DNA of 16,417 nucleotides, taken from Clostridia bacterium (lineage in GTDB: Bacteria > Bacillota > Clostridia > Oscillospirales > CAG-272). Below, piece by piece: positions 15,059 through 16,417 of this stretch; the first letter of the stretch is position 1, and every line of letters begins with the position of its first letter. The stretch covers positions 1-16,417 of the forward strand of contig JAFTMP010000195.1 in assembly GCA_017452335.1 (NCBI GenBank), in the 5' to 3' direction. Below the pieces are notes generated by a model. It had not been told where the DNA came from. It was given only the letters and a program-made list of their open reading frames with translations, and made no database searches. The translations under genes were made by a program, and so were the position numbers.

Positions 15059-15652
15059 ATGAACGAAAAACTTTCACACTGGGACTATTTTACCCAGCTC
15101 TCTCAACTCGGTGAAAACCAGCTTGCCTGTGCAAAATACCTTTTGGAATATATGAGGAGCAGTGAACGAACGTTCACTGAGGAACAGCTTCTTGATAGCG
15201 CACAGGATGCCATGCGAAAGATCATACTTCAAAAAAAGCTGGACCTTTTTCCTGCTGACAAGAAAAAGTGGTGCCCTTTGCTTGCCAAAAATCTATTTAT
15301 CGGTCAGTTGCTTCTGTTGCGTATACCGAGACTTTGTAAGATTTATTCAGTGGAGCACCTGCCGGAAGATTTTACCGATCTCGGTCATAAAACCCTCCGT
15401 CTTTGTCAGAAAACACATGAATACATTACCCCAAAATGTGCCCGCTTGCGCTTTTCTGCTGATCTTGCGGATCAGATGTTTGACGATTGCCTTGCCGGTA
15501 TTCTACACTGTAAAAGCTTCACCTCCTCTTTAACAAACGACTGTTATTCCAGAGTAGAGGCGCTTCTTTTTAAGGATCTAACAGATGAATTTTCCTCCTT
15601 TTTCTCCTATTCCATGCAATTTACGCATTTTTCACTTCTTTTTCCGCTGTAG
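15059..15652 (+). CDS. Uncharacterised 197-residue cytosolic protein
   Basis: I do not recognise the family. The protein is mostly helical in appearance, with Leu/Lys/Glu-rich amphipathic stretches (QLACAKYLLEYMRS, FTEEQLLDSAQDAMRKI, LFIGQLLLLRIPRLCKIY), and no signal peptide or convincing membrane helix. It holds eight cysteines (24, 72, 93, 116, 127, 144, 151, 162) spread along its length without a paired CxxC motif, so a single metal site is not evident. The last ~30 residues are Phe/Ser-rich. The ATG at 15059 follows AGAGGA at a good distance. It is transcribed away from rlmN, with a 165-base shared upstream region, and is followed by a 121-base AT-rich gap. Codon use resembles the neighbours, so recent transfer is not suggested. 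It could be a lineage-specific regulator or housekeeping accessory protein. Confidence 0.75.
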   Translation: MNEKLSHWDYFTQLSQLGENQLACAKYLLEYMRSSERTFTEEQLLDSAQDAMRKIILQKKLDLFPADKKKWCPLLAKNLFIGQLLLLRIPRLCKIYSVEHLPEDFTDLGHKTLRLCQKTHEYITPKCARLRFSADLADQMFDDCLAGILHCKSFTSSLTNDCYSRVEALLFKDLTDEFSSFFSYSMQFTHFSLLFPL

Positions 15653-15707
15653 TTCACCTTCCGTTAAAAAAATAATTGTATACTAACGCTGAATTTCAAA
15701 TTTACTA

Positions 15708-15736
15708 TTTACTTTTTATCAAAAATATAGTATACT
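15708..15736 (+). promoter_or_regulatory. Promoter upstream of the DUF5685-type gene
   Basis: TTTACT (15708-15713), a 17-base spacer and a perfect TATACT (15731-15736) lie 38 bases before the ATG at 15774. The -35 matches consensus at four of six bases. The surrounding gap (15653-15773) is very AT-rich, and I see no terminator hairpin for the preceding gene. Confidence 0.65.
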
Positions 15737-15773
15737 TATTTTGATTGAGCAAATTAAGATTGGGGCGTTGCGC

Positions 15774-16417
15774 ATGTTTGGTTATATTCAGCCTTTGATC
15801 TCAGAATTAAAGGTGAAGGAGTCTGTTCTATATAAAGCAGTTTATTGCGGACTGTGCAAGACCCAGCGCAAGCGCACAGGGTTATTGTCTTCTTTAACGC
15901 TCTCTTATGATTTTGTCTTTCTCTATTTGCTTCGTGCTGAGGTAACGCGTACGGAGACTACTTTTAAACAGCGAAGAGTTGCTTTTCACCGCTCTTCCGA
16001 TCCCAACTATGCCCTTGAAAACGATCAACTGCGTTACTGTGCTGCCGCTGCTGCGCTTTTAAATTATTATAAAGTCAAAGACAACATTGATGATGAATCC
16101 TTTTGGAAGTCTTTTGGTGCACGATTGATTTTGCCCTACATTCAGTTTTCTTTAAAAAAAGCAAAAACACACACAAAGCTTCCCGAGGAGGATGTGAAAG
16201 ATGCCTTCGAAAAATTGGCACTGCTCGAGAAAAAAGGAGACTGTTCACCGGATGAGTTGGCTGAGCAATCGGGAAGAATGCTTGCCGCGATCGCCTCTTT
16301 CGGCATTGAAGAGGAGCTTCTTCGTTTTGCCTGTGAGAGATTTGGTATGTGTGTGGGCAAATGGCTTTATCTGGTAGATGCCGCAGATGACTACAAGGAC
16401 GACATTGAGAAAAAGCG
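15774..16417 (+). CDS. DUF5685-type protein, N-terminal 214 residues (runs off window)
   Basis: The frame is open from the ATG at 15774 to the window edge, so the C-terminus is missing. The start MFGYIQP, the motif LYKAVYCGLCK (C25, C28) and LTLSYDFVFLYLL match what I recall of the DUF5685 family, common in Clostridia and of unknown function. The rest is helical, and near the visible end lies an Asp-rich motif VDAADDYKDDI (D202, D205, D206, D209, D210). The Cys pair and Asp cluster could each bind a metal ion, but that is inference. No signal peptide or membrane helix is seen. A weak G-rich ribosome site (TTGGGGCG) precedes the ATG, and the gene has its own promoter, so it probably starts a new operon that continues outside the window. 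Confidence 0.8.
   Translation, partial: MFGYIQPLISELKVKESVLYKAVYCGLCKTQRKRTGLLSSLTLSYDFVFLYLLRAEVTRTETTFKQRRVAFHRSSDPNYALENDQLRYCAAAAALLNYYKVKDNIDDESFWKSFGARLILPYIQFSLKKAKTHTKLPEEDVKDAFEKLALLEKKGDCSPDELAEQSGRMLAAIASFGIEEELLRFACERFGMCVGKWLYLVDAADDYKDDIEKK

Noticed and set aside
15162..15533. 123-residue alternative frame inside the 197-residue gene
   Set aside because: It has no ribosome site and lies wholly within a frame with better start signals.
16142..16360. 72-residue minus-strand frame near the window end
   Set aside because: It is antisense to the DUF5685-type gene, which is open to the window edge with family motifs.
1..16417. CRISPR arrays, insertion sequences, tRNA or rRNA genes, attachment sites
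   Set aside because: I saw no regularly spaced repeats, transposase motifs, tRNA-like cloverleaf or rRNA sequence on either strand.

Overview
The window looks like a chromosomal segment of a low-to-mid GC anaerobic member of the Bacillota, most likely class Clostridia. The evidence is the rlmN-prpC-prkC (RNA methylase, PP2C phosphatase, PASTA kinase) order, a DUF4358-type lipoprotein, a DUF5685-type protein, Gram-positive ribosome binding sites and extended -10 promoters. I see no transposase, integrase, phage gene, tRNA, rRNA or CRISPR array. Coding density is high and the content is mostly core or clade-typical.

Region 1 (1-6664, + strand) is a tightly packed operon. It holds the end of a Gly/Asp/Pro-rich protein, a MoxR-type AAA+ ATPase, a DUF58 protein, a BatA-like membrane protein with a VWA domain, and an 862-residue membrane protein with two VWA domains around an amidotransferase-like segment. 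From the DUF58 gene on, each gene overlaps the one before it by 4 to 14 bases. Four intact DxSxS (MIDAS) metal sites occur in three consecutive proteins. This is a MoxR/VWA system of unproven function, probably an ATP-driven chaperone or assembly machine at the membrane. It is the best candidate here for a poorly described system, although the family combination itself is known.

Region 2 (6665-8217, + strand) has its own strong promoter. It encodes a membrane-anchored SGNH/GDSL-type hydrolase and a DUF4358-type lipoprotein, and ends in a very long hairpin terminator that also serves the convergent operon.

Region 3 (8235-14970, - strand) is an operon read right to left: rlmN, a PP2C phosphatase, a PASTA Ser/Thr kinase, lepA and hemW. 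It joins cell-wall-sensing phosphorylation signalling to translation quality control (23S rRNA/tRNA methylation, EF4) and haem trafficking. A clear promoter lies inside an in-frame N-terminal extension of rlmN, which fixes the true start at 14893.

Region 4 (14971-16417, + strand) is divergent from rlmN. It holds an unrecognised 197-residue protein and then, behind its own promoter, the first 214 residues of a DUF5685-type protein that runs off the window.
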